A stretch of 7,103 nt of DNA from Oscillospiraceae bacterium. Lineage in GTDB: Bacteria > Bacillota > Clostridia > Saccharofermentanales > Saccharofermentanaceae. The position numbers were made by a program, and so were the translations under genes. Under the pieces are notes generated by a model. It searched no databases. It was not told where the DNA came from and saw only the letters and a list, made by a program, of their open reading frames with translations. Numbering within the stretch: position 1 is the stretch's first letter; each line of letters begins with the position of its first letter. Shown in pieces: positions 1 to 6,001 of the stretch. The DNA lies in assembly GCA_902795955.1 (NCBI GenBank), contig CADBNJ010000259.1, positions 1-7,103 on the forward strand. Direction: 5' to 3'.

Positions 1-90
1 CACGTTAAGAAGATCCCGCATTCCAAGCCGGGTATGGTAATATATGAACAGCATTATTCGATAATTGTCGATGCGGTTAAGCCGGAATAA
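1..90 (+). CDS. rqcH: C-terminal end of a probable RqcH / NFACT-family protein (partial)
   Basis: The plus strand is open in frame 1 from the window edge to a TAA at 88-90, giving 29 residues. They include VKKIPHSKPGMVIY followed by a short beta-strand-like tail. From memory, this resembles the usual end of RqcH (NFACT proteins, formerly called fibronectin-binding protein A), where a KKP..xKPGxVIY segment followed by a short strand closes the C-terminal NFACT-R domain. RqcH binds stalled 50S subunits carrying peptidyl-tRNA and directs addition of C-terminal alanine tails during ribosome-associated quality control. None of the diagnostic N-terminal part is in the window, so the name rests on this tail alone. 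The gene converges on the GH5 gene, with 55 nt between the two stop codons. Confidence 0.55.
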   Translation, partial: HVKKIPHSKPGMVIYEQHYSIIVDAVKPE

Positions 91-145
91 CGGAATTGAC
101 AGTAAGAACGGGAGTTATTTCTGACACGTGAGTCCGGCGACCCGC

Positions 146-1177
146 TCACAGCCTCTTCAGAACTTCGCTGATATAAGGCTTAAACGCCTCTGAAGTCAGT
201 CCGAAATACAATTCCTTATAATTCCAGAGCGCTCTGCCTATATTATGCTTCTCCAGCACGGTATGAATATCGCCAAGCCACCTTACAACATCTTCCCTGC
301 CCGCATTATCAATAGCGCCATACTCGCTGCAGTATAACGGTATTCCCCGTTCTTCACTCACCTTCAGAGCTGACGCGAACAATCCCTCAAAGTACTCCGG
401 TCCGATCCTGTCTATGCAGTCATAATAAAGGTCTTTGACAAGGTCAGCAGTAAGCTGTCTTCCCTGATCCCTGTATTCTTCCAGAGTCCTTGGATATCCT
501 GTCCTGAAGTCATCCGGCATTCCGTCAACCCAGTGAGCCCCCTGATGCGTGAACAGGAAAGGCTCATAACAGTGGAACACGTATGCAACTTTCCTGTCTT
601 CAACAACAGGAAGCCATTGAACTGACACGACGCTGTTATAGTAAACTCCGCCGAACATTATCCAGTTATCCGGCGCATATTCCCTGATGAGCTTGATCGT
701 CTTAAGCGCGATATCATTCCACAAGTCCTTGACCTCAGGCAGCACGATCTCATTCAGCAGCTCGAAAGCCACAACGTCACTGTCTCCCGCATATCTCTTT
801 GCAAATCTCCTCCACAGATCAAAATACCTGACCTGCATGGACGGATCCTTGAAGAAAGCCGTCTTATCTCCCTTGTCCGTCGGATCGAAAGTATATCCGT
901 ATGTCTTGTGAAGGTCTATGACCATATGAAGACCATGTCTCCGGCACCAGGTTATGCAGTTATCGATATAACCATATCCCTCTTCCAAGACACTTCCGTC
1001 CTCATTCTCGATCAGCATGTAATCAACGGGAACCCTGACATGATCAAGTCCGAACGATGCGATCTTCTTAATATCGTCCTCGGTAATATAACCGGTGTAA
1101 TGTTCACGCGACATATCATGAGTCTGCGACAGCCAGCCACCAAGATTAACACCTTTTACATAGCCGGGTATATACAT
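146..1177 (-). CDS. CelC-like glycoside hydrolase family 5 (endo-beta-glucanase type), no signal peptide
   Basis: This 343-residue GH5 (beta/alpha)8-barrel enzyme should hydrolyse beta-linked glucans or related polysaccharides with retention of configuration. It resembles, from memory, the non-cellulosomal endoglucanase CelC of Clostridium thermocellum along its whole length, and that protein is also about 343 residues. The start GVNLGGWLSQ, the HVRVP stretch with R48, and H90 are present. N142-E143 in FELLNE is the acid/base pair, H202-x-Y204 lies in FHCYEPF, E285 in LYCSEYG is the nucleophile, and W318 is the active-site tryptophan. The stretch from about 215 to 260 fits the CelC lid insertion. 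I chose ATG at 1177 because AAGGTGA (1182-1188) lies 4 nt upstream. The longer frame from TTG at 1201 would overlap queH and has its nearest AGGAG only 2 nt away. There is no signal peptide, dockerin or binding module, so a cytosolic role on imported oligosaccharides is likely. It is the last gene of the probable ruv operon, 16 nt after queH. The exact substrate is unknown; another GH5 specificity is possible. Confidence 0.88.
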   Translation of the reverse strand: MYIPGYVKGVNLGGWLSQTHDMSREHYTGYITEDDIKKIASFGLDHVRVPVDYMLIENEDGSVLEEGYGYIDNCITWCRRHGLHMVIDLHKTYGYTFDPTDKGDKTAFFKDPSMQVRYFDLWRRFAKRYAGDSDVVAFELLNEIVLPEVKDLWNDIALKTIKLIREYAPDNWIMFGGVYYNSVVSVQWLPVVEDRKVAYVFHCYEPFLFTHQGAHWVDGMPDDFRTGYPRTLEEYRDQGRQLTADLVKDLYYDCIDRIGPEYFEGLFASALKVSEERGIPLYCSEYGAIDNAGREDVVRWLGDIHTVLEKHNIGRALWNYKELYFGLTSEAFKPYISEVLKRL

Positions 1178-1181
1178 AACA

Positions 1182-1188
1182 TCACCTT
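1182..1188 (-). promoter_or_regulatory. Ribosome binding site that decides the GH5 start
   Basis: On the minus strand AAGGTGA ends 4 nt before ATG at 1177 and matches the 3' half of the AAGGAGGTGA consensus. It lies in the 16-nt gap after the queH stop, overlapping that stop's flank. It supports the 343-residue product over the 351-residue frame that begins with TTG. Confidence 0.6.
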
Positions 1189-1193
1189 CGGGA

Positions 1194-1748
1194 TCAACCA
1201 AAACTCCTGATGATCTTATCCCTGAACTCTGACTCTTCCAGAGAGAAGATGCATCCGCAGTATTTCTGTCTGTACAGCCCTATGTCCCTTGCCATATTCT
1301 GCCCTTTACGGAACCCTTCACGCCAGTCACGGTATATAAACTTAACGCCGTATAACTCCGCCTTCTTCTCACATGTCCTTACGATTGCCTCATGCTGCTG
1401 ATAAGGACTTACCAGAAGTGTTGTGGAGAAAGAATCATATCCGTGTTCCGCTGCATATCTTGCAGTATGATCCATTCTGATGTCATAGCACATGGCACAT
1501 CTGGAACCATACTCATCCATATATGACTTGGACAGCCAGTAATCCTCCATACAGACGCCTTCTGTCATAAGGTTCACCCCGTAGTGATCAGCCGCCTTCT
1601 GAAGGTTCTCCAGCCGTCTGTTCCACTCGAATTCAGGATGAATATTAGGATTGAACCAGAGCATATCATAGGATATGCCGTCATTCTGAAGATCATCCTG
1701 AGGATACATTGAGCAAGGGCCGCAGCATGCGTGAAGAAGCATCGTCAT
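1194..1748 (-). CDS. queH: Epoxyqueuosine reductase QueH
   Basis: This 184-residue cytosolic enzyme reduces epoxyqueuosine to queuosine at the wobble position of GUN-anticodon tRNAs, the final step of queuosine synthesis. It is the cobalamin-independent replacement for QueG (family formerly DUF208). The family cysteine pattern is complete. HACCGPC at 6-12 gives C8, C9 and C12; SRCAMCYD gives C84 and C87; and RQKYCGC gives C164 and C166. Most of these are expected to bind the iron-sulfur cluster and a neighbouring metal or act in redox chemistry. Full family length supports an intact gene. The start at 1748 lies 3 nt after the ruvB stop, and GGAG (1757-1760, inside the ruvB end) sits 8 nt upstream of it. 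A second ATG at 1742 is possible but less well spaced. Translational coupling to ruvB is likely. In many bacteria ruvAB neighbours queA-tgt, so a queuosine gene here is in keeping. No other queuosine gene is in the window. Confidence 0.95.
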   Translation of the reverse strand: MTMLLHACCGPCSMYPQDDLQNDGISYDMLWFNPNIHPEFEWNRRLENLQKAADHYGVNLMTEGVCMEDYWLSKSYMDEYGSRCAMCYDIRMDHTARYAAEHGYDSFSTTLLVSPYQQHEAIVRTCEKKAELYGVKFIYRDWREGFRKGQNMARDIGLYRQKYCGCIFSLEESEFRDKIIRSFG

Positions 1749-1751
1749 AGG

Positions 1752-2837
1752 TCAATCTCCGTTATTAACATATGACTCAATGGTCAGATTCTCAAAAGCA
1801 GCCTTGTTCCTGTTCTGAAGTTCCGCGGGAACGGGAAGCCTCAGATGCTCATAAGCCCTTACCGTCAGCATTCTGCCTCTCGGAGTCTTCTGAAGGAAAC
1901 CATTCTGCAGCAGGAACGGTTCATAAACATCTTCTATCGTTACCGGGTCTTCGCCTGTTGTTGCTGCCAGTGTCTCAAGGCCGACCGGTCCGCCCTTGAA
2001 CACGTCTGCTATGGTCATCAGAACTCTCTTATCGATCGTGTCAAGACCGATCTCGTCAATGTCCAGAGCCTTGAGTCCGAAGTCCGACACTTCCTTATCG
2101 ATAATGTCCTTCTTGAGATATGTCGCATAATCACGCATACGCTTAAGCAGCCTTATTGCAATACGCGGCGTTCCGCGTGACCTTGATGCGATGTTCTCAA
2201 GACCTTCTTCAGAAATCTTAATACCAAGTATCTCAGCGTCTCTTCTCAGGATATCCATAAGATCCGGTGTCCCGTACAATTCAAGACGGTGTATCATGCC
2301 GAATCTGTCACGCATCGGAGCAGATATCATTCCTGCTCTGGTTGTGGCTCCCACGAGAGTAAAATGCGGCAGATCAAGCCTTACCGACCTTGCAGAAGGG
2401 CCCTTGCCTATCATGATATCAAGACAGAAATCCTCCATCGCCGGATAGAGCACCTCTTCAACGCTCTTGTTAAGCCTGTGGATCTCGTCGATGAATAATA
2501 CCTCATTCTCATTAAGGTTCGTAAGCAGTGCCGCCAGATCTCCGGCCTTCTCGATAGAAGGACCTGTGGTAATGTGAAGAGCGACTCCCATCTCGGCTGC
2601 GATGATACCTGCCAGTGTGGTCTTGCCGAGTCCCGGAGGACCATATAACAATACATGATCCAGCGACTCACCTCTGCTCTTTGCACCGTCGATGAAGATC
2701 TTGAGATTCTCCTTGACCTTCTTCTGACCGTGATACTCGTCAAAGGTAACAGGCCTTAATGTCTTCTCATCGCCGTCACTCAGTATCCGCTTACGTTCTA
2801 TGACTCTCTCGTCATCTTCATATCCGTTAAAATCCAT
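1752..2837 (-). CDS. ruvB: Holliday junction branch migration DNA helicase RuvB
   Basis: RuvB is the AAA+ motor that pumps DNA through the RuvA-bound Holliday junction as a hexameric ring. The 361-residue product has every expected element. The Walker [10 protein letters not shown] is at 66-74, the Walker B LFIDE at 114-118 and sensor 1 GATTRAG at 163-169. The RDRFG segment at 176-180 carries the arginine-finger region, and sensor 2 GTPR is at 222-225. The C-terminal winged helix runs from about 282 ([10 protein letters not shown]) through [17 protein letters not shown]. The length is slightly above the usual 330-350 because of a charged N-terminal extension and a short C-terminal tail after about residue 337. 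ATG at 2837 is 10 nt after the ruvA stop; its Shine-Dalgarno (GGGTGA, 2848-2853) is weak and embedded in the ruvA end, so coupling to ruvA is likely. It is co-transcribed with ruvC and ruvA upstream and queH downstream. Confidence 0.98.
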   Translation of the reverse strand: MDFNGYEDDERVIERKRILSDGDEKTLRPVTFDEYHGQKKVKENLKIFIDGAKSRGESLDHVLLYGPPGLGKTTLAGIIAAEMGVALHITTGPSIEKAGDLAALLTNLNENEVLFIDEIHRLNKSVEEVLYPAMEDFCLDIMIGKGPSARSVRLDLPHFTLVGATTRAGMISAPMRDRFGMIHRLELYGTPDLMDILRRDAEILGIKISEEGLENIASRSRGTPRIAIRLLKRMRDYATYLKKDIIDKEVSDFGLKALDIDEIGLDTIDKRVLMTIADVFKGGPVGLETLAATTGEDPVTIEDVYEPFLLQNGFLQKTPRGRMLTVRAYEHLRLPVPAELQNRNKAAFENLTIESYVNNGD

Positions 2838-2847
2838 AATATGTCAC

Positions 2848-3474
2848 TCACCCGAACTTATTGCCGGTAATCATCTTCAGGGACTTCTTGATAAGATCCT
2901 GCAATCCGATACCGTCCTCATAGCAGGAGGCAACGGCGTCTTCCGCATCCTGCTGCTTATATCCTAACATAACGAGAGCACCTATGGCATCATTGGATAC
3001 TCCGGACTGGTCTGCACTGAATACAAAGCCTTCACCTGAAGGAGATGCCTTCGCACCGAGAGCCTTAGCCTCAGCCTTGAGCTTGTCACGCAGTTCGAGA
3101 ATGACGCGTTCTGCAGACTTCTTGCCTAGTCCCTTAACTGATGATATCGTCTTCACATCACCGCCGATAACGGCCGATGCAAGCTGCTCCGGCGTGAGAT
3201 AGCAGCAGATCGTCTGCCCGACCTTGGGTCCGATGCCGCTGACAGTAATGAGCATAAGGAACATATCCCTCTCTTCACGAGACGTAAAACCATACAAAGA
3301 TATACCGTCTTCCTTGACGCTGTGATAGACATAGCACGTAATACTGTCGCCGATCGCTCCCAGCTTGGCCGACATAAGGAACGGCATGAGGATAAGATAC
3401 CCGATCCCGTTATTATCCACTACGATATAAGACTCTTCCCTGATGACTAATTCACCCTTGATATATGCGTACAT
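2848..3474 (-). CDS. ruvA: Holliday junction branch migration complex subunit RuvA
   Basis: RuvA forms tetramers that hold the four-way junction in a square-planar form and dock RuvB rings on opposite arms. The 208-residue product matches the family length. It begins with the typical OB-fold strand MYAYIKGELV, and domain I contains E55-D56 in KEDGISLYGF, corresponding to the acidic pin of E. coli RuvA. Two helix-hairpin-helix motifs follow: VSGIGPK at 78-84 and VKGLGKKSAERVILEL at 113-128. A flexible linker (about 134-158) leads to domain III (about 159-203, NDAIGALVMLGY onward), which contacts RuvB. ATG at 3474 has a strong GGGAGG (3480-3485) 5 nt upstream. It lies 18 nt after the ruvC stop and 10 nt before ruvB. 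Confidence 0.97.
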   Translation of the reverse strand: MYAYIKGELVIREESYIVVDNNGIGYLILMPFLMSAKLGAIGDSITCYVYHSVKEDGISLYGFTSREERDMFLMLITVSGIGPKVGQTICCYLTPEQLASAVIGGDVKTISSVKGLGKKSAERVILELRDKLKAEAKALGAKASPSGEGFVFSADQSGVSNDAIGALVMLGYKQQDAEDAVASCYEDGIGLQDLIKKSLKMITGNKFG

Positions 3475-3492
3475 TGAATCCTCCCGTAAAAG

Positions 3493-4053
3493 TTATCCCA
3501 GCGGGGATTTGTTACTGTAACCGTATCTGCCGTACTGATAGCCTGCGACGGCCTTCCCTGATGCCATGATGCCCGTATTCGCCAGGCACACGGCTACGGC
3601 AAGCCCGTCAGCCGCATCATCAGGCTTAGGCAGCTCCTTCAATGCAAGAAGTCTCTGCACCATGAGCTGCACCTGACGCTTCTCTGCCTTGCCGTAACCG
3701 GTTACGGCAAGCTTGATCTGTCCGGGCGTAAATTCATAGACGGGAATATTCGCTCTGGCAGCCTCAACGATCACGACACCTCTCGCCTGGGCCGTCCCTA
3801 TGGCTGTCGTAGTATTCTTCGACAGGAACAGCTCTTCGATCGCCATATAATCAGGCTTGTAGATCTCGAGGAGCGATCTGATATTCTCGTTGATGGTAAG
3901 AAGCCTTATCTCAAAATCGGTCTTGGGCTTAGTCTCGATGACACCGTAATCGATTACCTTCAGCCTGTTACCGGTCTTCTCGATGATGCCGTATCCCGTA
4001 ATAGCATATCCGGGGTCTACTCCAATGATTACTGAACTTCTTACTTCACTCAT
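3493..4053 (-). CDS. ruvC: Crossover junction endodeoxyribonuclease RuvC
   Basis: RuvC is the Mg2+-dependent homodimeric nuclease that resolves Holliday junctions by paired nicks. The 186-residue product has an RNase H-like fold with all four acidic catalytic residues in place. These are D13 in GVDPGYAITGYG, E73 in AIEELF, and D146 and D149 in DDAADGLAVA. The conserved TTTAIGTAQARGV and TPGQIKLAVTGYGKAEK stretches are also present. I take ATG at 4053 as start because AGAGG (4060-4064) lies 6 nt upstream; the longer frame from TTG at 4059 would abut that site. The last roughly 20 residues after GIMASG are a species-specific Gly/Tyr-rich tail. It is the first gene of the ruvC-ruvA-ruvB-queH-GH5 run and has its own promoter with a LexA-type box, which predicts DNA-damage induction. 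Confidence 0.97.
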   Translation of the reverse strand: MSEVRSSVIIGVDPGYAITGYGIIEKTGNRLKVIDYGVIETKPKTDFEIRLLTINENIRSLLEIYKPDYMAIEELFLSKNTTTAIGTAQARGVVIVEAARANIPVYEFTPGQIKLAVTGYGKAEKRQVQLMVQRLLALKELPKPDDAADGLAVAVCLANTGIMASGKAVAGYQYGRYGYSNKSPLG

Positions 4054-4059
4054 GATCAA

Positions 4060-4064
4060 CCTCT
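4060..4064 (-). promoter_or_regulatory. Ribosome binding site that decides the ruvC start
   Basis: AGAGG on the minus strand is spaced 6 nt from ATG at 4053. Using the upstream TTG at 4059 would leave no spacing, so the shorter 186-residue RuvC is preferred. Confidence 0.55.
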
Positions 4065-4065
4065 A

Positions 4066-4077
4066 AAACATTTGTTC
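4066..4077 (-). promoter_or_regulatory. Probable LexA (SOS) box of the ruvC promoter
   Basis: The minus strand reads GAACAAATGTTT here, flanked by A and T. It fits the Firmicutes LexA consensus CGAACRNRYGTTYC at 12 of 14 positions, missing only the outermost C on each side. It begins 2 nt downstream of the -10 hexamer and so covers the predicted transcription start near 4073, a position where bound LexA would block initiation. SOS control of ruv genes is established in Bacillus subtilis and other bacteria. Binding here is inferred. Confidence 0.7.
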
Positions 4078-4094
4078 TAATTATACAGAACAAA
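4071..4094. repeat. Perfect 8-bp inverted repeat around the ruvC -10 element
   Basis: TTTGTTCT (4071-4078) and AGAACAAA (4087-4094) are exact reverse complements separated by 8 nt that hold most of the -10 hexamer. The left arm shares its bases with half of the LexA box. The right arm therefore supplies a third GAAC/GTTC half-site. In RNA read through from the upstream gene it would form only a weak A/U-rich hairpin. It may be a compound operator or chance symmetry. Confidence 0.5.
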
Positions 4095-4108
4095 CGGAGA
4101 TTAATCAA
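4080..4108 (-). promoter_or_regulatory. SigA-type promoter of ruvC-ruvA-ruvB-queH-GH5
   Basis: On the minus strand there is TTGATT (4103-4108), a 17-nt spacer and a perfect TATAAT (4080-4085). Initiation is expected near 4073, giving a leader of about 20 nt before the ruvC ATG. The -35 hexamer overlaps the last codons of the upstream phosphorylase gene, whose stop codon is at 4101-4103. Confidence 0.75.
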
Positions 4109-5423
4109 GAACCATAATTATCGGATCACGCTCTTCAACAGGCTCATCGGAGAACTCGTAGCAGTCGTATATCTTCTCCATGACATCGAACAGAAGATCC
4201 TCAGATACATTCCTGTTGATCCCGTGGCACAGTGAGCATATAACGTCACCGCGCTTCACATGTGCGCCCACCTTGGCGTAGAAGCATATTCCCGCACCGT
4301 GATCGATCGTATCTTCCTTGGTCTGGCGTCCTGCACCGAGCAATACGGACAGATTGCCGACAGCATCCGCCCTGATGCTCTTGACATAACCGTCAACAGG
4401 CGAAGTCACACGCATTGCTTCATGAGGAAGCTCAACATATACGGGACCTCCTGCCGATAACTGACCTCCCTGCGATGCAAGCAGATCGAAATACTTCTTA
4501 AGCGCCTCTCCTCCGGTAAGCCTTCTCACGCACTCTTCATAGAGTTCCTCGTCACTGAGTCCGCCTGTCTTGCCTGCCAGCTTGACAGAATTGACCGCTA
4601 TCGTACAGACAACCTTGACGACGTCGTCAGCGCCCTTGCCGGTCAACGTTTCCATTACTTCCTGCATCTCCAGAGTGTTGCCGCACGTTCTTCCCAGAGG
4701 CTGATCCATGTCTGATATGACTACAACCGTCTTAATACCGGCGAGCTTGCCGATGCTTATCATTGCTCTGGCGAGTTCTTCCGCCCTGTCGACTGTCTTC
4801 ATGAAAGCGCCGCTCCCGCATGTAACGTCGAGCACCAGCGCTTTGGCGCCGCCTGCGATCTTCTTGCTCATGATGCTCGAAGCAATGAGCGGTATCGAGT
4901 CAACTGTTCCCGTGACATCGCGGAGTGAGTACAGCACCTTATCCGCAGGAGCAAGGTTAGGAGTCTGAGCTGACAGGACCATACCTGTCTCCTTGATGAT
5001 CGCCGGGAAATCCCCGGCACTGACAGCCGTGTTAAATCCCTTGATCGATTCGAATTTATCTATCGTTCCGCCGGTAAATCCGAGTCCTCTGCCTGACAGC
5101 TTAACGCTTGTCACACCGAAGGTGGCAAGCAGCGGCAGCAGAAGCGGCGTTACCTTATCGCCGACTCCGCCGGTGCTGTGCTTATCCACGGGGATACCTT
5201 CACAGAACGACAGGTCAGCCCTCTCACCTGAATCAGCCATCTCCAGAGTCAGCGTCGTCATCTCCCGGTCGGACATGCCGTTCAGCACTATCGCCATCAG
5301 GAGCGCCGAGATCTGATAATCAGGTATGCTTCCGTCAGTAACGCCCTTTACAAAGATCTTTATCTCCTCATCGGTCAATTCCCTGCCGTATCTCTTGTTC
5401 TCGATAATGTTGACAAATGACAT
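4101..5423 (-). CDS. pdp: Pyrimidine-nucleoside phosphorylase (thymidine/uridine phosphorylase family)
   Basis: This 440-residue cytosolic enzyme splits pyrimidine nucleosides with phosphate into the free base and (deoxy)ribose-1-phosphate, a salvage reaction. The family architecture is complete. The phosphate-binding motif DKHSTGGVGDK is at 80-90, and the signature SGRGLGFTGGTIDKFES at 110-126. Base-contacting R168, S183 and K187 lie in SLRDVTGTVDSIPLIASSIMSKK. The C-terminal alpha/beta domain begins near 335. Length and numbering fit Gram-positive Pdp closely, so I prefer the broad-specificity enzyme, but a strict thymidine phosphorylase (DeoA) cannot be excluded by eye. ATG at 5423 has GGAGGTG upstream, overlapping the stop of the membrane-protein gene 12 nt before, so the two are probably one transcript. 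No terminator separates it from ruvC, so readthrough into the ruv genes is possible. No other deo genes are present. Confidence 0.93.
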   Translation of the reverse strand: MSFVNIIENKRYGRELTDEEIKIFVKGVTDGSIPDYQISALLMAIVLNGMSDREMTTLTLEMADSGERADLSFCEGIPVDKHSTGGVGDKVTPLLLPLLATFGVTSVKLSGRGLGFTGGTIDKFESIKGFNTAVSAGDFPAIIKETGMVLSAQTPNLAPADKVLYSLRDVTGTVDSIPLIASSIMSKKIAGGAKALVLDVTCGSGAFMKTVDRAEELARAMISIGKLAGIKTVVVISDMDQPLGRTCGNTLEMQEVMETLTGKGADDVVKVVCTIAVNSVKLAGKTGGLSDEELYEECVRRLTGGEALKKYFDLLASQGGQLSAGGPVYVELPHEAMRVTSPVDGYVKSIRADAVGNLSVLLGAGRQTKEDTIDHGAGICFYAKVGAHVKRGDVICSLCHGINRNVSEDLLFDVMEKIYDCYEFSDEPVEERDPIIMVLD

Positions 5424-5435
5424 ATGACACCTCCG

Positions 5436-5903
5436 TTATCTGACCCTGGCCACGACGGGCTGATTACCGAGTTTGGACCTGGTCTCTATGTAATATACTT
5501 CTGTTCCCTTGCCATACCAGGGATTGCACCAAGTGTTGCACATGTATTGGCCGTCAATTACCGTAAATAAATAAACGTTGTGGCTGGACAATCCCGATTG
5601 CGCGATCCTGTGTTTGGTGACAGTTCCCTTTGTCCAGGCAAAGCGCTTATTCCTTATCCTTCCTGCTGCGATCAGGGCTGATACCAACGAGGTGATCAGG
5701 AACAGTAACATAACACCGCCAAATCCCCACGCTATGACGTGCAGGACATTGCTGCGGCTGAAGACCGCACACACCACCAAACCGGCCGTTACAGCTATGC
5801 CGATGATATAGAAAGGCATTACACCTCCGAGATATGTTCTTACCATCTCTTCGATCGTCTCGTCGTCAAGTTCAGATGCCGGCCTGAGTCCGTCTTCCAT
5901 CAT
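5436..5903 (-). CDS. Small membrane protein with two transmembrane helices, function unknown
   Basis: I do not recognise a specific family. The 155-residue product has a short acidic N-terminus (1-27), then two hydrophobic segments at about 28-49 and 53-80. These are separated by a few residues and so form a helical hairpin with both ends on the same side. A soluble C-terminal part follows from 84 to 155. It starts with basic GRIRNKRFAW and reads as short beta strands (GTVTKHRI, NVYLFTVIDGQYM, GTEVYYIETRSK, QPVVARVR). The layout is reminiscent of DUF3592-type proteins, which is only a loose impression. C122 and C126 are possible ligands or a disulfide pair. ATG at 5903 follows GGAGGTG with good spacing; ATG at 5900 is the alternative. 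It has its own promoter and precedes the phosphorylase gene by 12 nt, which suggests co-expression but not necessarily a shared role. Confidence 0.8.
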   Translation of the reverse strand: MMEDGLRPASELDDETIEEMVRTYLGGVMPFYIIGIAVTAGLVVCAVFSRSNVLHVIAWGFGGVMLLFLITSLVSALIAAGRIRNKRFAWTKGTVTKHRIAQSGLSSHNVYLFTVIDGQYMCNTWCNPWYGKGTEVYYIETRSKLGNQPVVARVR

Positions 5904-5925
5904 GTACCACCTCCGCTTAAGGATA

Positions 5926-5931
5926 ATTATA
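5926..5931 (-). promoter_or_regulatory. -10 element of the promoter for the membrane protein-phosphorylase pair
   Basis: A perfect TATAAT on the minus strand lies 22 nt upstream of ATG at 5903. Its context TGTATAATTA is identical to that of the ruvC -10 element. No good -35 hexamer is seen at 17-19 nt, so it may rely on the -10 context or an activator. Confidence 0.5.
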
Positions 5932-5936
5932 CATTA

Positions 5937-5967
5937 TTAACAGATTTCTTATTCAGATAATTATGAT
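5937..5967 (+). promoter_or_regulatory. Possible promoter of the Gfo/Idh/MocA oxidoreductase gene
   Basis: TTAACA (5937-5942) and TATGAT (5962-5967) on the plus strand are each close to consensus, but their 19-nt spacing is longer than ideal. Initiation would fall near 5974, about 28 nt before ATG at 6002. It is divergent from, and interleaved with, the minus-strand promoter in the same 98-nt spacer. Confidence 0.35.
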
Positions 5968-6001
5968 AGACTATCAGGAGCAGTTAATACCGGAGGCTAT
6001 C

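Noticed and set aside
84..149. Possible bidirectional terminator between the convergent rqcH-like and GH5 genes: an 8-bp A/T-rich stem at 84-91/114-121 and GTGAG/CTCAC at 128-132/145-149
   Set aside because: The first has a 22-nt loop, one G-U pair and no U-tract. The second is only 5 bp and overlaps the GH5 stop codon. Neither looks like a rho-independent terminator.
1178..1201. Eight-residue N-terminal extension of the GH5 protein from TTG at 1201
   Set aside because: It would overlap the queH end, its nearest AGGAG is only 2 nt away, and ATG at 1177 has a well-placed AAGGTGA and matches the family N-terminus.
2191..2498. Plus-strand open frames opposite ruvB
   Set aside because: They are complements of the Walker and sensor region of RuvB with low-complexity, Ser-rich translations.
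4993..5316. Plus-strand open frames opposite the phosphorylase (4708-4968, 4993-5316, 5108-5341)
   Set aside because: They lie opposite highly conserved catalytic segments of the phosphorylase and have no ribosome binding site or recognisable product.
5904..6001. Riboswitch or small RNA in the divergent spacer
   Set aside because: The spacer is only 98 nt, A/T-rich and without a stable stem-loop; promoters and ribosome binding sites account for it.
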